From Cercis canadensis (lineage: Eukaryota; Streptophyta; Magnoliopsida; Fabales; Fabaceae), in contig QAOA01003799.1 in assembly GCA_003255065.1 (NCBI GenBank), forward strand, positions 222,216 through 286,215: 64,000 bases of DNA. The letters run 5' to 3'. The position numbers were made by a program, and so were the translations under genes. Below, piece by piece: positions 36,969-51,591 of the stretch; position 1 is the stretch's first letter, and every line of letters starts with the position of its first letter. Below the pieces are notes generated by a model. It saw only the letters and a list, made by a program, of their open reading frames with translations. It ran no database searches and was not told the origin of the DNA.

Positions 36969-37775
36969 GGTTTCCCTAAACAAAGTATTCTGAGATTAGC
37001 AAAGAAGGAAGGTTTGACTACATAATTAAAGTTACTAGGTACAAACACGACACTATGAACCATCCATTAGATAACCTGCTGTAAGAATTGGATTTTGTTT
37101 CATACAGAAAAAATATTGAATCACCCAAAAATTTATTAACCACATAAAAAAAAAAACATTTTTCACAGCGGTAATTCACTTTGATTCTATATATCAAAGT
37201 TGAATGGCTCACACAGTACTACACACCTTCAAATTTAAACAAAAGATTGGGGAAAGAGAAAGAACATGAATCCATGTTCTCACTATTCAGGGATGTATCA
37301 CCACCATACCTCACTCCTTCCAAATGCTCACATTTTACTGACAGAAACTATAGACACAGGGACAAGAACCCATTAAACAGCATAAGGCTCAGATAAGAAG
37401 AATAAACAACCACATGACATCTAAGAACAAAAATCCAACCTTTTTTGTTTGGTGAAAACTGAGGCGGAAACCTAGGACGCAATATTCGAAAACAAACCTC
37501 AATCACAATTTCACAGTTCCAGCGGAAGAACATGCAATGGGTATTTCAGATAGTAAATAGATTGTACAAACAGAAAATAAAGACCTCAAATAAGCGGAAT
37601 CAGACGAACTATTTGGATTATCAGCATCTAAACACAAAAATAGCAGATCTTTTTTATTTTTTGGCCGGAGCACAAAATGGTAGAACTCGGGTTGTCCCGG
37701 AACCAAACAAAGAAACGAAAATTAACATAATGACAAGAGTGTAATAGTACGCAAATGGAATATTAGGTACAGTAC

Positions 37776-37960
37776 CTTGATGTTTGAAAGCCACGAGAGA
37801 GAAGGAGGATTAAACTTAACTCTCTAGCTCGTAACAATAAGTGATCAATTTCATAGATTTCTAGGTTCTTAGCGCTAACTCCGTCAGCAGAGGTAGAGGC
37901 ACGTGGTTGAGTTGAGATCCAAGGAGTAAGTAATCCATGTCGTTTCTGGTTCAAGTAAGG
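37776..37960 (-). other. Probable noncoding first exon of the ATP synthase g gene
   Basis: The minus strand ends in ACATCAAG followed by donor GTACTG (37775-37770). The intron would run to the acceptor just before the ATG exon (about 36978). The exon's 5' edge is a guess based on composition. Confidence 0.45.
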
Positions 37961-39249
37961 CTTTAGTTTCTTCGAAACTTGAACTGCATGTCGTTTCAGA
38001 GATATATTTATTTTTCTCTTTTAACTTGCTTTTGCTAACAACAACATTCATTCCATCAAAAATTATTTTATCTTCCTTATAAATAAATTTGCCACTTCGT
38101 TGTTTATTTATTATTAAACATGTTGACTTTCAATCAAACGAGACATTAAGGAGTTAACATCTATGTTATTTGTTCGTATCCTTGCCTAATATATCGTATT
38201 GATACAGTTAATTTGAATTTCTAAGTAAAAGGCACATGAAGTTCAAACCTAAAGAATTAAGAGTTTATTTCTCTCAAATCTCAATTGAAGCATATCAAGG
38301 CTAACACATGTACCATGTTGGTGTACATACAGCTGGGAGCAATGATTTTTATGCACATAATATGGCTGTTGAAATGTGACAACAAATGAAGGTCAAAATC
38401 GAAGTTGATGTTAAGATATATGTGTGACTGTAGGTCTCATTTTATGGTGTAGTCTTTAAAAGTTTATTCCTTTTGCTTTTAACATTAAGTGAATAGTACT
38501 AAATTGTCTTACTTTTGTCAAGTATAAACAATTTCCTAAGTTATACTTATAATTAATTTAATACCACACCTTAATTTAGGTATAGGAATAAATTGAATGG
38601 GAACAATTAGATTAATTAATAACAATTTAGATTTTTCTTGAACTATAGTTTTTTTTTTTACTTTTAAATATTTTTATACTTAATTATCTTTAATTAGGGA
38701 TTAGAGTTATTAAAAAAGACTAAACAACTTTTAACTAAATGGTACTAAGGACACTTGTAAGTTTTGTGCTCAATCTAGAATTATAGCCAAAAGNTATCCT
38801 TGCCTAATATATCGTATTGATACAGTTAATTTGAATTTCTAAGTAAAAGGCACATGAAGTTCAAACCTAAAGAATTAAGAGTTTCTTTCTCTCAAATCTC
38901 AATTGAAGCATATCAAGGCTAACACATGTACCATTTCTTAGTGTAAATAATAAAGGTAATGAGATTATTATATTAAATACAATTTCTTAGATCTTACCCA
39001 AAAAAAAATACAATTTATTAGAGCTTGTGAGGGCAACTGCCCCCACTAGCTACAACGTGGATCTGCCCCTGGACACAACTATGATACAGGTACTCCATAA
39101 GGGCACTATTGTTTTCTTGGCCTAACTTACTGTTTTTACATACAAACACAGCTACATTTTCCTATATCACACACATAAGTAGACAAGAGAAGTTATTAAA
39201 GGGTCTGTTGGGAAGGATAAGGACGTAAATAAGTAGGTTTGGGGGAATT
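37961..39249. other. AT-rich intergenic DNA with a 140-bp duplication
   Basis: No gene was seen. A 140-bp segment at 38177-38316 recurs at 38795-38934, nearly identical, directly after an n at 38794. Confidence 0.6.
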
Positions 39250-39977
<728 letters not shown>

Positions 39978-41442
39978 GTTGCAATGGAGTGAGAATTTGG
40001 GTCGGTGGGTTATGGAATAGGAAACAACGTCATTGGGTTGCGCGGAGTGGAGATATATATAGCATTAGCAGCAACGTTGGATTGGTGAGAGTGCGACTGC
40101 ATGATTACGTGGAGGGGATAGATTACACTTACTACATGGAGTTTCCTCTCTAACGGGATAGAAGTCATAGAACCTTCTAGCATGGGGATGGGGCACCTAC
40201 TTTTATTTATGCTTGTCATTTCGGACTTTTGCTTTTTTTGTTTTAGGAATTTTTGAGGCGGAAAATGGTATGTTGTTCATTTCAACAATTTATTTATTGT
40301 CATTGAAATAGAAATTGATATTTTAAGACGTTGCATAACTTGTACACGTTCACCCTCTGTTAGAATGGTCGAAATGATTGTGGAAAAAAAATTAAATGAC
40401 TTGACTTAAATTGTGTTAAATAGTATTAATGAAGAAACTATAAATAAAGGGGAGGTTCTACTACTAGATCGAAGTTTCTAGTATCTGCAGATGACTTTTT
40501 GCTGACAGTAATTGCTTTCTTACGGTGGCTGCGTCAATGACTATAAGCCACTTGTTTCAGGGTACGCAGGATGACGCTGACATTCAATTCTAACTAGTTA
40601 AATGCTCAGATTTTTCTATCCTCTCTTTCTCTCTTTCACGTGTAACATAATTAAACTTACAATGCCTGTTAATGTAATAAAGCATACAACCTTCCAGTTT
40701 CTAGCGTAGGACTCTTGAGGAAGAAGATTAATCAGAATCTTGTGATTTAAGAGGGGCTGTTTGTTGAAATGGTATAGATTTAGCGAGGGAATCAGTTAAG
40801 CACTAGAATTGCAACCTAAAACTACTGCCTCCTTTGGCTTTTTACACATAACTAAGAGGCACAAGACAAATTAGACTTTAAAATAGTCTCAAATTAAATT
40901 CCAACAAAGAAAAAAGAATCAATGAAAAAATGATGGACTGCAGGTTTCAACTGCTCCATCCCACCAAGATACTTGGGGCAAAAGAAAAACTACATTTTAT
41001 CTTAATCCTAGTGGCAGATATTGAACATCCTTTTAGTATCTGTTGTAGGAGAGCTACAATCACATTTTTCTTCTTCACTTGCAAGCCAAACACAATTTGA
41101 AACATTGACTGCACCTTCTCTTTTTAACAAGAAGATACAGAACAAGGGGGAGGAAAGAATATTAGGGTCGGAAGGGGGGACTGAAAAAAAAATAAAGAGA
41201 GGAGATGCTGGCCATCCAGAAACAAAATCAGGTCTGCCTACCCGGGAATTCGGTAACAGCACTTTCTGGATCTTGTTCTAAAAGCTCCTGCTAAAGATTT
41301 GAAGGGCACCTGTAATGTGAGAGTTAATGTAGCCTCCAACTCATTGGTTGGTAATACGGTAGGAAGGGAAAAGAAGCCTTCTCCACAGCAACCCAAAAAA
41401 AAGGTTAACCAAGCAGATACATGTCTTCCTCCTCAATCATCT
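39978..41442. other. Promoter side of the NDUFS7 copy and 3' flank of PP2A-B55
   Basis: ATATATATA near 40051-40062 may be a TATA-like element for the leftward NDUFS7 copy. No gene was recognised from 40100 to 41442. The right end should be the PP2A-B55 3' UTR. Confidence 0.45.
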
Positions 41443-44400
41443 TTATGCATAGTACATGTACAAGCTATTTGCAGCAGCACAGGCAATTGAATTTTCACTT
41501 GGGTGCCAAGCTAAGTGCAGCAACTTTGTTGTGAAATCAAAAGAATTCCCATTTGCATCAACACCAGGGGTTTCCGCTCCTGTTAAGATCATCAAACATA
41601 AACATTTCAAGTCTCAATATGTAATAATAAAAGCACAATACATTAAGAAAATTGGTTCAGAGTCGGTGAAGAGGAAATAAAGCAGAAATCTAACCTCGTC
41701 TTACAACTCTTGTTATACTACTTCCCAGGGATCTAGAAGGCCTTGAAGGTGTTGGAACTTGTCGCCTGAGAAAATTAAAGGAACATTAATACATATTGAT
41801 TTTATAATGCAAAGTAAAACCATATTTGGCATCACTGCTTCCTGTAAAATTACCTCATTGGATTCTTGCTGGCTTCCAAAGTTGTAGCCTCAGTACTTCC
41901 CGGGGCACAACCAAACACACGGAATAAATTGCTGGTATCAAACCACCCAAATAAAACGGTCAGATGCAGTCTAAACAATTTCATCGACAACAGAACCACA
42001 GATGGGCTAAGTTTGTGACACAGACCTGTATGAACCAGTCGCAACACGCAGTCCATCACCGCTCAAACAACACTCGAACTTGTCAAAAATTGAATCATTT
42101 TCATATAAATCACACAGCTGGGCACATTCAAAGCAAAAGCATAGTCAGTCAGGACCAGTGAAGCAGCACAAATTCATAATCTAACATTTATCAAAGGACA
42201 GGAATCTAACCTTAGGCCTTAAGTACTCATGAACCTGGAAAGTTGCCACCGGGCCAGAATCCATATTAATGTCCCACAACTGACCACCAAGTAACAGTAA
42301 TGAATGAGAAATCATGAGATGAGACAAATTTTTTGCATGAAACGATAGTAAAGGGATTTAGACCTGAATAACCAAAACATATCCAAACAAATTCAGAATG
42401 GAAAGATATTGGCATGTTCTACCAACCCAACAGTTGATGCCTAATACACGTGGAGAGATAATTCATCCATAATTTAAATAGAACAGCATTGACCCATTGC
42501 AGATAATGAATCCAAAGAATCCTTATCTGACAGTAACATTGCAAAAAGCTTTAACCATAAAAGGAACAGATATAAAAATCATAAAACCTCGGACCTTTAG
42601 AGTCATGTAATCACGACTAAGTATATATCTTCCGTCCTTCCCAAATTTTATGTCTGAGATAGAAGCAATAATCTCTGTGAAAAATGATCTGGATCCAGGT
42701 GCCTCCTGTTCCTCAAATCTGTACCAGAGGTATAGCCTATTAGTATATGAAATTACAAAAATGTACGCACAATTAACTTAAGAAAAATGCTTTTCTTCAT
42801 TCAGAAGCAACATTTTGATTGTCCCCAGCATGAAGGAAAAAAATCTACCGTCCAGTAATTTTGCCTACTGTCTCAACATTTGTTATGAAACTTCTATTTT
42901 TTGTACAAAAATTTTTAGAAACTACACGCCATAATGGGGGAAATTCATTTTTTAATGTTCCGGTGAGAAGAGGGGCAGACTATTTGTTGGAAATCAATAA
43001 GATTACCACCAAAGAACAAAAGAGGAAGATGAGCTTACAGTTTGGAATGAGTATCACATAATGCTGATTGCCGCAAATCAACAAGACGGATCGAGCCTTT
43101 TGAACTGCTATATGCCAACATATTACAATGGGTGGGGTGGAATTCTGCTGATGTTATTACCTCTGCAATAACAATATCTAGGGTCAAGGCTCACCAAGAC
43201 TATCAAATAACAACTGAGCTCGCAAAAGCAAGAGAAATTTCTTATTTAAAAAAAGGAAAGGGAAATGCAATCAAAGGTGAAAAATAGGGAATGCAGGTGA
43301 ATAAAACCGAAGTTAGGGAATGCAGCTCCTCATCACCATGCTTAGAAAAGGTCATCAATAGGAGGGGATAGAGAATCCCAAGGATAACTCACACCAACAG
43401 AACATATAAAATTCAGATTTGTTGTGATTTGGCATTACATGTTTAAAGGCTTGTCAAGTTGTCATTCACACAGATAGTTGCCTTGTAATAAGCTAGATCA
43501 AATATATTTAGCAGGCTAGAAAAGTGTTGTTTAGTAAATAGTATTTCATCCTTATAAAGTAAGTTCTAATTCAGAAGCAACAAATTTTAGCCTACATGAA
43601 AAGTTCTTCTAAAGCAAACTACGCTTCATTTTTCAAATGGCCACCACCATCTAAGTGGGGAGATACCAAGTGTTACTAGGGTAGACTCCAAAACTTCATG
43701 GATCATCTTGTTTTATCTGCAGTGTCTACAGCTCTTCCTTCATCTTTTTCTCCTCCTTTCAACACTCCTGGCAATTGTAACACTAAAAGTAATCCCAGTT
43801 TTTCACCAAACTCAACTCCTTAATCAGAATCACGAGTGCACCTTATAACCACATATTCACCCAAAAAGAGAATCATAATCACCTATATCAATTATCAACG
43901 TTCTTGAAATCATTCATTTGAGTAAAGAGATTCCTTGATCTCTAAGTCTAACTTTCATCCAGCAATTGGCATCCCTAAAACAAGATTGAATCAACCAATT
44001 CCTTAATTTTAGGGCACCTTCTTAGCCATAAAACTTAAAAATCCATTAATAGTGATGACACTATCAAAAACTGCAATTCATGGTTTTTGAAAATTTTGCA
44101 CATGCAAAAGTAACCGAAGCATATTTCCAACTTGAAAAACTTGCACATGCAAAAATAATATCAGTCAACTAAAACTAACAACCATGTCTTTAACTAGATA
44201 ATTTACATCAACGACCAACCAAAAGCTATTTTCAGTACAGCAAGAAAAACCCATTGGTGGAAGCTTACCAGTCAGATCCTCCATGTTTGCAGGCTTCACA
44301 TCAACAATATTGAAGCTTTGATTGCTAATTTCCAGGTTCCAAAGGTTTATCCGCAAATCATCCGCTGATATGAAAGTTTCGCCATCACTAGAAAATTTCA

Positions 44401-44970
44401 GCAACATAGCGTTATTGCTCAGTAAATTTCAGAAAACTAATGCAACATAAGAAAGAACAGGGGAAAAAAAAAACTTCACCAGAAGTTATACCTAAAAAGA
44501 GAAAGGTGTAGTTCAACAAAGTAAAAACATTAGATGAAGCAACAGTCCATAAAGCTGGGAGCTAGCCAACATTTCAGAAAGTCGCCACACAGAAGGAGGT
44601 CGGGAGAAAACAAAGCAAGATTTGACACTGACCAGCCTCATATTGGGTTTATCTTCATAACCCACCTCAAAATTTACTAAACAGAAAAATACTATGCACG
44701 AAGAAAACTAAATCACCTGTTATTTGAAATAGAATTGATATGATAATCATGAGCATGGGCATATACTCTTCGACATCGAGCCACCAGGCTGGTCTCATGG
44801 CTGGTTACCTGCATATTAAAAAACTCGAGTGTTGGTACTACAAAGTATCAGACAAGCAATTGTCAAAGCTTAAGTTTGAGACAGAACTGCATTACTGCAA
44901 AATCTCTCCTCCTCTCTTGCACAGTATCACAAACGTTCACAAAAGGGGGGCAAAAAGGTATATGAAACAG

Positions 44971-45004
<34 letters not shown>

Positions 45005-48000
45005 AAGAAATAGGTGTGCCTGCCTATACAGGAGGGCTCAAAATTGTGCCTGTTAAATACATATTTAGCACAATTCAAGAAGGTGACTGTTATAGCACAG
45101 CTGTGTTCTCCCTCTCAGTTCAACAAAAGCAAATGCAGGTGAATGGAAAAATCTGAAATAATTTATAATTATCTCATAATCCAATGCCGGATTTCTAAGT
45201 CAGATCATTTTCCATCAGGCAAAAACTGTGCTAACAACATATCCATGTTTCAATTCACAACTTATGCCATGCAGTACTACAGCCTTTTTTCAGATTTTCT
45301 TCTTATTTCTCAATTGTTTATAGTAAAACAGGCATATTATAAGATTTTTATCGCTGAGAAACATAAATACTGTATAAAAGATTTCACATTGGAAGGCTGA
45401 ATACAACTACCAAGGGTAATCTTAGTGACGGAATGCCTCCTGCTGGAAACAAGTAGTCATTGCTTGCATAATTGTATGATCTGTCTGGAGATCCTCCATT
45501 TGCAAGATATGGCTTAGAACTACTCGAATTACTTGAGCTAGCAACACAGCCATTTCCCATTGCTTTTGAAGGATCAACATTCATGTCAGAAATTTTTTTG
45601 ACCTTCTTTTCTTGGACCTGTTCAACTCTCGAATGAGGACAAGAAAAAGAGTAAGTGGTCTAGGAAATAGTACCAATCAGTTTTCTCATATGAAAGAACT
45701 ACTAAATGAAATGCAACCACATTCATTTGTGTATGATCAAGCCAACAATCAAAATCTGCGACATATTGAACCAAAATAATTTCCATCAGGATTTTCACAG
45801 CAAGACCTTCTACCAAACCTATTTCATCTCTTCACAACATGCTGTCCTCGTAGCAAGACCTCTTCCAGAAAGGAAGTCAGGACAGTATGCACTCCAAAAT
45901 GGAAATCTTGTACATACATGAGCCCTAAAATGTCATCCTCTACATGCAAGGTTCAACTCTAAACTGAATAAAAGTTAAACCAGAAATTAATTTTTGGTGG
46001 TACTTTCTGTAGGCAAAGTCCTTGTAATGAATGTTCAAATAGAACCCAAGGATCTGTGACCTTATAAGCCATATCACATCTACATAAGCAGCCAGACTGG
46101 CAAAACATCTTAAACAAGGGACAAAACATGCTTCCCCGGAACTGCAACTTTGTGCTAAATCTATTAATTGAATTGATAGACTTCCCTCAGTAAGCTACAA
46201 GTGGGCATTCATTTCATACCTTCCAAAATTTGATGGTTTTATCATTTGTAGATAGAAGAAACAGGGCACCATTGGCCATTTGGCACCATCTTATTTTGTT
46301 GATTTTCTCTTCTATTTCCAAGCTCTTCAGATAGTCAAACTGAGACAAAGAAATGGCCATAAATTACAAATGAATTTTCTAAGTAATAGTTAGTTGTACA
46401 GCAATGACTGGTGAAAAATTATTACCTCCGGTTCATGACTCTGAAACTCCGTTTTGTAACGGAACTCAGGATGCCTACTCATAGAATAGTCCATCCTCTC
46501 CAAATCCCTTCTTGATCCACCATGCTGCATGTTACAGCATTCATATTACGACATTGAAGTACATAACATGGAATATATCAAAAATTTGATTGAAGAAACT
46601 TGCAGAAGCAAAATGCACATACATCTTTTGTATCTGTCCTCTCAAAGAGCACTACTCGACCACCGCGATCACCAGTGGCAAGATGGTCACCAGACTTGTC
46701 AAATTCAATTGCAGAAATTATGTCCACTGCATAAAGAAAAATGGACAAATAATTAGGGAATTTTCACGTCATAGCTAATTTTACTGTTTTTATCTACAAC
46801 ATCTTGGACTCCATGCACCTGCACTCTAGTTAAAAGAATAACTCAACATCAGATCTTATGTAGCTCAAAGAATTTTTATTTTTTTTTAGAGTTATCTACT
46901 CTTTCCAACTAAATTTAATTGCTTCTGGTCATTGGTCTGTGTTCCAATTCAAGTAATATTTATATAAGATAATCTCACAAGATTCATAAGCGTTACTGCA
47001 CATTAATAGCAATAATTAAATATCCAATCCAAGGATTCCAATCCTATACGAAAGAGGCAGATCCCGACAAAAGCAAATGTTCTAAAGTGCACTTTGTCGT
47101 TTTCGTTGAAGTTTAATGATAGTTTATAGTTCACTTTCTTCAATCATCATTCGTAACGTATGAATTAAATCATAGTACCAGCCATTCGAACCAAGAGACA
47201 TACTCAGTTCGCGACAAAATTTCCCAAATAGATGGGATCTTAGTTGTTGCATCAAAAGATTTGAATTAGCGTGAGGACAACGTTGACTTAGCATTATGAA
47301 ATAATGCAATGCAACGATCAGGATGCCCAACAACATCATTCACCTTATAAGCAGACGACTCCCACTCTCTCCTCCCCACAGAAGTACCCTTTCCCTAATT
47401 CCACATAATACCTCCTCATAAAAGAATGAGACATGAAAAAAAGAATAAGACACATAGGATAACACTACGTATCTGACTACACATATAAAGCAAGAGAGAA
47501 CCACTCCATCACCCATCCTTGAAATGTCCGTTAAGATTTTTCACTCCAGATACACCACCATCATCACTTCTGGTACTCTACAGTCTACCCTAGAAAACTC
47601 TGCCAAAAACAAAATCTTCTGTATTGTCAAGGATTCAAATTACAACCTAACCCCTGCAGTCAACCTTCAATGCCACTAATCAAACTACCAACAATCAAGA
47701 TCTAATCCATACTCTCAAACTCATATCTTGACAAACTAAAGAAACCAATTCATGAAAACAGTAGCGCTTGCAATACAAGCACAAACTGAAAACACAAAGC
47801 CAAAACCACCATTAACTCTAACAGCTCATTTGCTCACTCTATCATTCCAACCAGTGAATTCATAATGCAAGACAACTTGAACACAGGCATCCACGTAATA
47901 AATGAAACAGCTTCCGGTCAAAGCATCCATTCCCATGCATGAAAGTGATGAAACCGACTACTTTTCCACAAATCAAATCAAAACCCACAATTAGATAATG

Positions 48001-48308
48001 ATTACGCAATGACCCAGAAGCCGAAACAAGTTTTACTCGATGACCCAGAAGCCAAAACAACAAGTAAGTGACGAAACACGATCCGAAATAGATCGAAAGC
48101 ACGAAACCAAACCCTAATTCCAATACTGGTACAACACATCAATTGGATCCAACAAGTCACAATCATGCCTCCTTGATACTTAGAGATTACAATTACCTTC
48201 TTGAACTTCTTCTCCAGCCGTACGCTCGCCAAAAACTTGAGAGAATTTCCACTCCAGCGGCTGCGGTGGACCCGCCGGAGCTGCGACGACCTCATCGCCA
48301 CCGTTCAT
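41443..48308 (-). CDS. Protein phosphatase 2A 55-kDa regulatory subunit B (B55)
   Basis: Fourteen exons join to 515 aa with an exact frame: 48197-48308, 46623-46726, 46426-46524, 46220-46339, 45411-45617, 44717-44808, 44269-44387, 43039-43162, 42595-42718, 42211-42279, 42026-42117, 41854-41931, 41695-41765, 41443-41579. The protein starts [13 protein letters not shown] and forms a seven-blade WD40 propeller. Landmarks are [93 protein letters not shown] and the end NSLYMYYA. B55 directs the PP2A A/C core to substrates. Length matches the Arabidopsis ATB proteins. The 69-codon exon 5 carries a plant-type Ser-rich insertion ([20 protein letters not shown]). All splice sites are GT-AG. Alpha versus beta identity is not resolved. 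Confidence 0.95.
44970..45003. repeat. Long poly-A tract in a PP2A-B55 intron
   Basis: About 34 consecutive A, inside the intron between exons 5 and 6 of the B55 gene. It produces an artificial poly-lysine frame. Confidence 0.9.
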
Positions 48309-51173
48309 TTCTCAGGAAAACGAATCCAACGGCCCCCGGAAACACCTCTAAATCGCCCAATCTAATCAGTGCATCGAAGATCGCCTTCTGTGCTCACAAG
48401 ATCATAGCTTCAAAGACCCACATCCAAAGGGAAAAAATAAAATAAAATCCTTTTCACAGCCTTGTTTGGATTTCCAGTTGAACCATTGGAACACAAAAAG
48501 GACCAATTTCTCTCTCTCTCTTTTCCTACAACCTTCTCTATCTAAGATTTTCTCTCTCTAGAAGGATAAAAATGAGATTTTTCGGATTAAAATGACTGAG
48601 CAAAACCGTTCTTTAGCGTTGGAGAGGCAAAACACACACACATAGACATATACATACACACACTTCTCTGTCTAGTTCTCTCTCAATAATAGGCTTCTGT
48701 TTGTTTTTTTTCGTACGTAATATATAATTTAATTTCCTCGTCTATGATGTTGTTACCTGCGGGTCATACAATAAGGAGATGTACGGAATCTGATTGGACT
48801 ATCATGGTGGTGAAGTGAAAATATTCTGATAAGAACGGACGTTGATGGCTGTGAGGTACAGCCAAGTGAGGTTAAGAGTAATTAGATGATTGAAATTGAT
48901 TAATTAATTAAAGACTTTGCGAAAGGAACCAGAAATTGTTGAAGAGAAAGGTGAGATGATATTGTCTGAAATTACTAGCATGTCCTTGCCTTTTCATCTT
49001 TTAGATATTGTCTTCAGTCTTCACAACTCCAAGATCTTCAATGAGAAAAAAAATGAGAGATATGATTAAACGGCAAGGAATGTATAGGAATTTAACTCAC
49101 AAAAATTCGTAGGAAAAGATGGGTAAAAGGGAATAATTTAGTCTTCGCCAAGATTATGCTGCCAATGACCAATGTGAATGCATGGAATAGAAGTGTAGTG
49201 TGTGATGTCTTGTGCTTTCACTCAAGACTCAACCCATAAATAATTAGCTCAACCAATCTCAAACATGTGCAGTGTAGGACTACCAAGGGCTTGATTTTGA
49301 CATTGAGTTACCAACAAATCACAATTTGTCATTGTGAAGCAAGAAACCTGAACAAAATTCGTTTTATCAATCTTCTTCTATTTCTTCATTTCATGCTTAT
49401 CTTGCACATGACCAACTAAACATTTTTTGGTTTGGCACAATAGCCAGATAATCACGTTTATGGAGGGTCATGGTGATTATTTATAGAGAAAAATACCATT
49501 AAATTCTAAAAGTTTAAGAAAAAAAATTTGTTTAGTTTTAAATAAAATAATCTTTTAATTTAGTTATTTTTTTACGGGTGAAATGTTTAAAATATCTTTT
49601 AGTATTATGTGATTATTTCATTTTTTTTAATATGATAATCATGTTTGTGAACAAAATAGTCACATAACACTAAAAAATAGTTATATATTAATAGAATAAT
49701 CACATAACATTCAAAGATATTATAGACATTGCACATGGTATGAGAGGAACTACATTAAAAGAACACTTTATTTGTTTTCAAATAATATTTTTTGTCAACT
49801 TTTAAAACCAAACAATAATTTTCTCTTATTTATACAACTACAACTAATATATCAAATTAATTATAGAAAGGATAACTTTGTTGGTCGAATATAGATTTTC
49901 CCTTCCTGAAAGGGCAATGCAGATTCACTTTGATATTGAAATAAGGAGATTTAATTATTTGAACTTTCTTCAAACCATTAATTAATAATAGATCTATATG
50001 TGGTCTTCTTTTTCTATAATAATAATAATAAATAAATAAAGGCTGAGGGATAGTTGAGAATAATAGGGATTATTACAAGTTACAAGAGAAGAGCAACCAG
50101 AAGTCAAAAACAGTAACGCAAAATAACTGCCAACATTAAATATAAACAAGTCCGATAACTGAAACCTTAAATATTAGAATAGATTGCATGCGACTTGAGC
50201 CTCTTCCCAAGGATGCTTCTTGTCTGGGGTTAAGTTTTCATGTTCATTTTTAATAATTAAAGAAAAATAAAAAAAGTTGTCATCTTGTCACCCATTCAGT
50301 ATTCAGTAGACCTATATGTAGTTTTCTTTTCTAAGGAAAATGAGTTAAATGCTAAGCGATTCGTAGGTGATAGAAATTAGTAGTCAAAAAGAGTAATAGA
50401 AAATTACTTGTTACATTTATGAATTCAATAGCTAGAACCTAAAGCTTTTAAGAAAATATATTGCTTACGACTTGGACATGTTCCTAAATGGTACCTCTTG
50501 TCTGAGGTTAAGTTTTCATGTTGATTGTACCTTACTTTCCTTGAAATTGACAATGCACCACTATGTTGGGAAGGAGACGTCACTCTCCCAAATTGGCCTT
50601 CTAAACAAAACATATGCCTCCCCTTTGAAATCATAAAGTTTAACTCCATCACTTATTAATTTCCATTGAATAATAATTTAGTCAACAAAAAACTATTGCA
50701 ATCCCTATAAATTACTCCAAGATTCAATTAGGTCTTTGTCTTTTATTTTTAACAAGGTGAAATGTAATCACTATGTTAACTACTAATTTATAATTGTTAC
50801 AAATAATTTAATTTGACTTATTAATTATAAAAAATGTTTGCTCTATGATATACGTTATTTGACATTAATATTACATTTTGATAACTTATTTACTTTATTA
50901 TTGTAGTTTTAAAATAATTTATCGTAATATTATAAATTTTTATGTAAAAAGTAAATTTACTGTAATATTATAATTTCAAAATAAATTCCAATTTAATTTA
51001 TTGATATTGGGTTAACACTTAAGATTAATATATTACAAGTAGCTTTGTGATTTTAAGTAGTCAAATGAGACTATTTTAGGAATTCTAAGTGGTTACGGTC
51101 TTTTTTCATCTCTTTTTGAATGTTTGTTAACTAAGCCCAAGTTAAAGAGAATAAAATAGACTTTTCCTAGTAT
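48309..51173. other. PP2A-B55 upstream region and AT-rich intergenic DNA
   Basis: The first 250 bases should be the B55 5' UTR and promoter (pyrimidine-rich CTCTCTCTC at 48511-48522, ACACACACA near 48632). From 48.7 to 51.17 kb I see nothing coding. Two similar segments near 50200 and 50500 share 'tcttgtctgRggttaagttttcatgtt', a dispersed or locally duplicated repeat. Confidence 0.5.
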
Positions 51174-51252
51174 AGGCCCTTGGGGTTGAGAAATGGGCCA
51201 AATAAAGAGTCCAGCCCAGCCTATGGATTCCCTCAAACGAAGCGTATAAATA
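51174..51252 (+). promoter_or_regulatory. Promoter of the 421-aa gene: site II-like elements and TATA box
   Basis: TATAAATA (51245-51252) is preceded by AGGCCC (about 51174) and ATGGGCCA (51193-51200). TGGGCC/T 'site II' elements are common in promoters of plant housekeeping and organelle-related genes. The assignment is by motif and position. Confidence 0.5.
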
Positions 51253-51583
51253 CAGCATGGAAGAAATAGGAATTGGTTGAGGGGAAGATCGAAATCGATT
51301 GTGTGCAGAGGTGAGATGACAAACAGTGACAGAGAGGAAGAAGAAGAAGAAGCAAAATAGCTGTCTATGTTGGCGATGTGGCGAAGGCGTTTTGGTTAAG
51401 ACTATTTTTCAAGGTCCAATAGGAAGTGCCCTCCATCTATTTGTTTAAATGTGGCAACGAAGTTTTCTCATGGACGCGTCAGGCATATTTTGACTTCAGA
51501 GTAGAGAAAAAGCTCAACGAGCACTGCGTGGAAATGGAGGATTGATCTGAAGCTCTCCTTCTGGCGACCTTAGTTACTTGGGC

Positions 51584-51589
51584 ATGTAA
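51584..51589 (+). promoter_or_regulatory. AUGUAA start-stop upstream element
   Basis: ATG is followed at once by TAA, ending two bases before the main ATG at 51592. Such minimal upstream frames are known to control translation in some plant genes, for example the boron-dependent AUGUAA of Arabidopsis NIP5;1. Whether it acts here is unknown. Confidence 0.55.
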
Positions 51590-51591
51590 TA

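Noticed and set aside
37763..37954. 63-codon minus frame
   Set aside because: It covers the probable noncoding first exon of the ATP synthase g gene and runs through its donor.
38177..38934. The 140-bp repeat as a biological tandem duplication
   Set aside because: The second copy starts directly after an n, as at the three other n sites, so an assembly cause is more likely.
44740..45156. 138-codon plus frame with a poly-lysine run
   Set aside because: It lies over exon 6 and an intron of the leftward B55 gene, and the lysine run is the poly-A tract.
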